Below, one piece after another: positions 61,853 to 64,000 of a stretch of DNA of 64,000 bases; positions within the stretch are counted from its first letter, which is position 1; every line of letters starts with the position of its first letter. A program made the position numbers and the translations under genes. The notes beneath the pieces were generated by a model, which was not told the origin of the DNA, searched no databases, and was given only the letters and a program-made list of their open reading frames with translations. The DNA is from Cryobacterium levicorallinum (GTDB lineage Bacteria > Actinomycetota > Actinomycetes > Actinomycetales > Microbacteriaceae), in the NCBI RefSeq assembly GCF_004402405.1, contig NZ_SOFE01000004.1, positions 124,001 through 188,000 of the forward strand, in the 5' to 3' direction.

Positions 61853-62896
61853 TCAGAACTCGAGCGAGTACGCCATCTTCTTGTGGGTAGGCACGAAGCC
61901 CATTCCGGTGTACAGGCCAAGAGCGCCGGTGGGACTCGCGGAGTCGACCGCGAGGGTCACCCGCTCGTGGCCGAGCGCCTGCCCCGCGGCCAGCTGGGCA
62001 GCCAGGAGGGATTGCGCGATGTGGCGGCCGCGCCATCCGCTCAAGACGCCGACCAGGTCGATATAGCTGCCGGTGAACCCCTGGGTGGCCCAGACGTTCT
62101 CGTTCGCGGTCGAGAGCACGAAGCCGACAACCTGCTCGATGTTGGCGCGGTCTGTGCCGTAGGCCACGAACGACAGGTCGGGGCGAAACCATTTGCCGCC
62201 GACGAAGGCATTCCAGTTCTCATCGCTCATCGGCTGGCTGCCCCAGTGGTCCATGAATGCGTCGTCGCGGGCGGCGTGCACCTCGGCCGAGGCCTCGGTG
62301 GTGAACGCGGCGATACGGATGCCGTCGGCCGGGTCGATTGCCCGCGCCGGGGCATCCAGCGGTCGTTCCAGGGTGAGAAAATAGCGCGCCAGGCTGAGGC
62401 CAGCGTGCTCGAACAGGGCGGCGTTCTGCGGGGAACGTTCGTCGGCATAGGTCAGGATCCAGCCGGGCACAGTGCTGGCCGACGAGGCGAGCTGCTGCTT
62501 CGCTCTCGCGAGCTGCCAGTCCAGCAGCTGGCGTCCGATGCCGCGTCCGCGTAGCAGCGGGTGTACCCCGCCGATCGGCAGCGAGCGTGCGAGGGTCACC
62601 TGGCGTGGCGGGAACATGACCATGCCGACAGCGACAATGCGGCCGGTCTGGTCGAGACCCACCAGCGAATCGAGCTCAGGGTGAAAGTGCGAGTAGCCGA
62701 AGTCGGCGGCGATCGCGCCGCGGGCCGTGAGGTAGTTGGGGTGATCGACCTCGCCCATGGCCTGGCGCAGCTGCCAGATGCCGTCGATGTCGCTCTCGGT
62801 AGCCGCTCGCCACCCAGCGACGTCCGGGTGCGACGGAACCACCGGCGCCGGGGCATCCCCAACGCGTTCCGTCAACGATGTCTCGTAATCAACCAT
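61853..62896 (-). CDS. GNAT-family N-acetyltransferase, copy 2 of a tandem pair
   Basis: Also 347 residues and two GNAT halves: GVHPLLRGRGIGRQLLDWQL and GVLSGWRGRHIAQSLLAAQL. HAARDDAFMDHWGSQPMSDE NW-type and SPTGALGLYTGMGFVPTHKK also match copy 1. The two genes are 36 bases apart, same strand, same length and about half identical by eye, so they arose by duplication and have diverged. A 63-base inverted repeat lies upstream. Confidence 0.85.
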   Translation of the reverse strand: MVDYETSLTERVGDAPAPVVPSHPDVAGWRAATESDIDGIWQLRQAMGEVDHPNYLTARGAIAADFGYSHFHPELDSLVGLDQTGRIVAVGMVMFPPRQVTLARSLPIGGVHPLLRGRGIGRQLLDWQLARAKQQLASSASTVPGWILTYADERSPQNAALFEHAGLSLARYFLTLERPLDAPARAIDPADGIRIAAFTTEASAEVHAARDDAFMDHWGSQPMSDENWNAFVGGKWFRPDLSFVAYGTDRANIEQVVGFVLSTANENVWATQGFTGSYIDLVGVLSGWRGRHIAQSLLAAQLAAGQALGHERVTLAVDSASPTGALGLYTGMGFVPTHKKMAYSLEF

Positions 62897-62913
62897 CCCC
62901 CCACCCTATCTTT

Positions 62914-62976
62914 CGTCGAGAGCGCAAAAAGTGCCCGATTGAGGCGTCCAATCGGGCACTTTTTGCGCTCTCGACG
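62914..62976. terminator. 63-base perfect inverted repeat between rplQ and the GNAT pair
   Basis: Twenty-eight bases (CGTCGAGAGCGCAAAAAGTG then CCCGATTG) pair exactly with the right arm around AGGCGTC. The core GTGCCCGATTG stem is followed by TTTTT in both directions, so it terminates from either side. Confidence 0.85.
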
Positions 62977-62989
62977 ACCTGGTGGGCGC

Positions 62990-63022
62990 AAAAAGGGGGG
63001 CCCACTTTCGTGGGCCCCCCTT
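62990..63022 (-). terminator. Terminator of rplQ
   Basis: AAGGGGGGCCCAC and GTGGGCCCCCCTT form a perfect 13-bp stem with a TTTC/GAAA loop, 12 bases past the rplQ stop and followed by T on the minus strand. Confidence 0.92.
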
Positions 63023-63033
63023 CGGTGGTGGTG

Positions 63034-63591
63034 CTACTTCTTGTCGGCCTCGGGCGCAGCGTCTTCGACGGCTGCATCTTCGGCTACGACGGTCTCTTCG
63101 ACGGCAGCGTCTTCGACGACTACGTCTTCAGTAACTACGTCTTCAGTAACTACGTCTTCGACAACGACGTTCTCGGACCCGACGGGGGTCGCGGCAACGG
63201 TCGCGGTCTTGGAACGCTTGACCTTGGGGGTCAGGGGCTCGAGAACGAGCTCCATCTGCACCATGGACGCGTTGTCACCCTTGCGGAAACCAAGCTTCGT
63301 GATGCGGGTGTAGCCGCCCTGACGCTCGTTGACCTGCGGGGCGATGACCGTGAACAGCTCGTGCACGACGGACTTGTCGGTGATCGTCGCGAGAACGCGA
63401 CGACGGGCGTGCAGGTCGCCGCGCTTGGCGAACTGCACCATGCGCTCGGCGAGCGGACGCAGGCGCTTGGCACGGGTCTCGGTCGTCTTGATCGACTTGT
63501 GGGTGAACAGGGCCGCGGCCAGGTTCGCAAGCATGAGGCGCTCATGCGCCGGGCCGCCACCGAGACGGGGGCCCTTTGTGGGCTTAGGCAT
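63034..63591 (-). CDS. rplQ: 50S ribosomal protein L17 (bL17) with acidic C-terminal tail
   Basis: The 185-residue protein has the bL17 core: [60 protein letters not shown] and [20 protein letters not shown]. Typical bL17 is about 120-130 residues. From about 130 it adds [12 protein letters not shown] and then a ~45-residue acidic tail of repeated VVxEDVVTED/AAVEE units ending in ADKK. It follows rpoA after 48 bases. The tail could be a ribosome surface extension of unknown role; related actinobacteria sometimes have such extensions. Confidence 0.95.
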   Translation of the reverse strand: MPKPTKGPRLGGGPAHERLMLANLAAALFTHKSIKTTETRAKRLRPLAERMVQFAKRGDLHARRRVLATITDKSVVHELFTVIAPQVNERQGGYTRITKLGFRKGDNASMVQMELVLEPLTPKVKRSKTATVAATPVGSENVVVEDVVTEDVVTEDVVVEDAAVEETVVAEDAAVEDAAPEADKK

Positions 63592-63639
63592 TGGTAATCT
63601 CCAGTATCAAAAAATCGAAAGGCAGCGGGAAGCCGAGCC

Positions 63640-63999
63640 TTAGTTGGTCTCTTCTTCGTAGCCGCTGTAGAAGTGCGCGCCGTCGAATCCGGGAACCGAA
63701 TCCTTCAGTGACAGGCCGAGCTCAACGAGCTTGTCCTTCACTTCGTCAACCGACTTCTGCCCGAAGTTGCGGATGTTCATCAGCTGGGTCTCCGACAGGG
63801 CGACCAGTTCGCTGACGTTGTTGATGCCTTCACGCTTGAGGCAGTTGTACGAGCGCACCGACAGGTCGAGGTCTTCGATCGGAATCGAAAGCTCGGTCGA
63901 GAGCACAGCGTCAACCGGCGCTGGGCCGATCTCGATGCCCTCGGCTGCGGTGTTGAGCTCGCGGGCCAGGCCGAACAGCTCGGTCAGGGTGCGACCAGA
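63640..63999 (-). CDS. rpoA: RNA polymerase alpha subunit, 3' part only
   Basis: About 119 C-terminal codons are visible; the gene continues beyond the right edge. The segment contains the alpha-CTD with two helix-hairpin-helix motifs ([60 protein letters not shown]), which binds the UP element and activators. It ends with [16 protein letters not shown]. It precedes rplQ as in most actinobacteria. Confidence 0.96.
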   Translation of the reverse strand, partial: SGRTLTELFGLARELNTAAEGIEIGPAPVDAVLSTELSIPIEDLDLSVRSYNCLKREGINNVSELVALSETQLMNIRNFGQKSVDEVKDKLVELGLSLKDSVPGFDGAHFYSGYEEETN

Positions 64000-64000
64000 G

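Overview
The window reads as a chromosomal segment of a high-GC actinobacterium, most likely a member of the Microbacteriaceae (order Micrococcales). The grounds are the gene order rpoA-rplQ-truA-rplM-rpsI-glmM-coaA-glmS-acpS-alr-tsaE, frequent GTG and TTG starts, very common 4-base ATGA/GTGA gene overlaps, and a strikingly recurrent GCATCCG(C/T)T / (A/G)CGGATGC word that I associate with this family. No rRNA, tRNA, CRISPR array or intact insertion sequence is visible.

Layout. 1-2.4 kb: a minus-strand flavin module (ferric-reductase-like membrane reductase, FMN-binding secreted protein, ApbE flavin transferase). 2.5-5.8 kb: a broken FUSC-family exporter gene and the PcrA/UvrD helicase. 6.1-8.8 kb: a DUF6671 zinc-ribbon protein, a small winged-helix regulator and a divergent bicarbonate pair sbtA-sbtB. 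9-11.4 kb: a glycerophosphodiesterase, a Bax-inhibitor-1-like membrane protein and a 50-residue membrane peptide. 11.4-15.5 kb is a graveyard of remnants (hipBA with broken hipA, an AHSA1-like tail, an ATPase-like tail, a vapBC-like pair) around an intact MarR/EamA divergent pair that shares a 41-bp nested palindrome. 15.7-25.4 kb: guaA, DUF3817, SURF1, a KhtU/KhtT-like antiporter with its TrkA-C subunit, glpD, guaB3 and guaB. 25.6-32 kb: a branched-chain amino-acid-type ABC importer (livHMGF) with a convergent binding lipoprotein and a shortened paralogue of it. 32-37.9 kb: rarD, groES with a CIRCE element, a THUMP-like methyltransferase, two DUF4190-type membrane proteins, and tsaD-rimI-tsaB.

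38.0-50.2 kb holds the most interesting part: about 12 kb of catabolic genes lying between tsaB and tsaE, which are normally neighbours. It holds an MDR oxidoreductase, a TRAP transporter (dctPQM), a HAD dehalogenase-like enzyme, a short-chain fatty-acid transporter (atoE-like), an amidase, a crotonase, a class III CoA-transferase, a FadR-type GntR regulator and a maleate-isomerase-like enzyme. Three promoters in it share the same -35, 17-base spacer, -10-like element and overlapping operator. A fourth copy of the operator core lies before the regulator gene, so the locus looks like a self-contained regulon for an unidentified carboxylate or carboxamide.

50.3-64 kb returns to housekeeping: tsaE, alr, acpS, glmS, coaA, glmM, rpsI, rplM, truA, then an OatA-like acyltransferase, two tandem GNAT paralogues, rplQ with an unusual acidic repeat tail, and the 3' end of rpoA. 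Most genes are on the minus strand.
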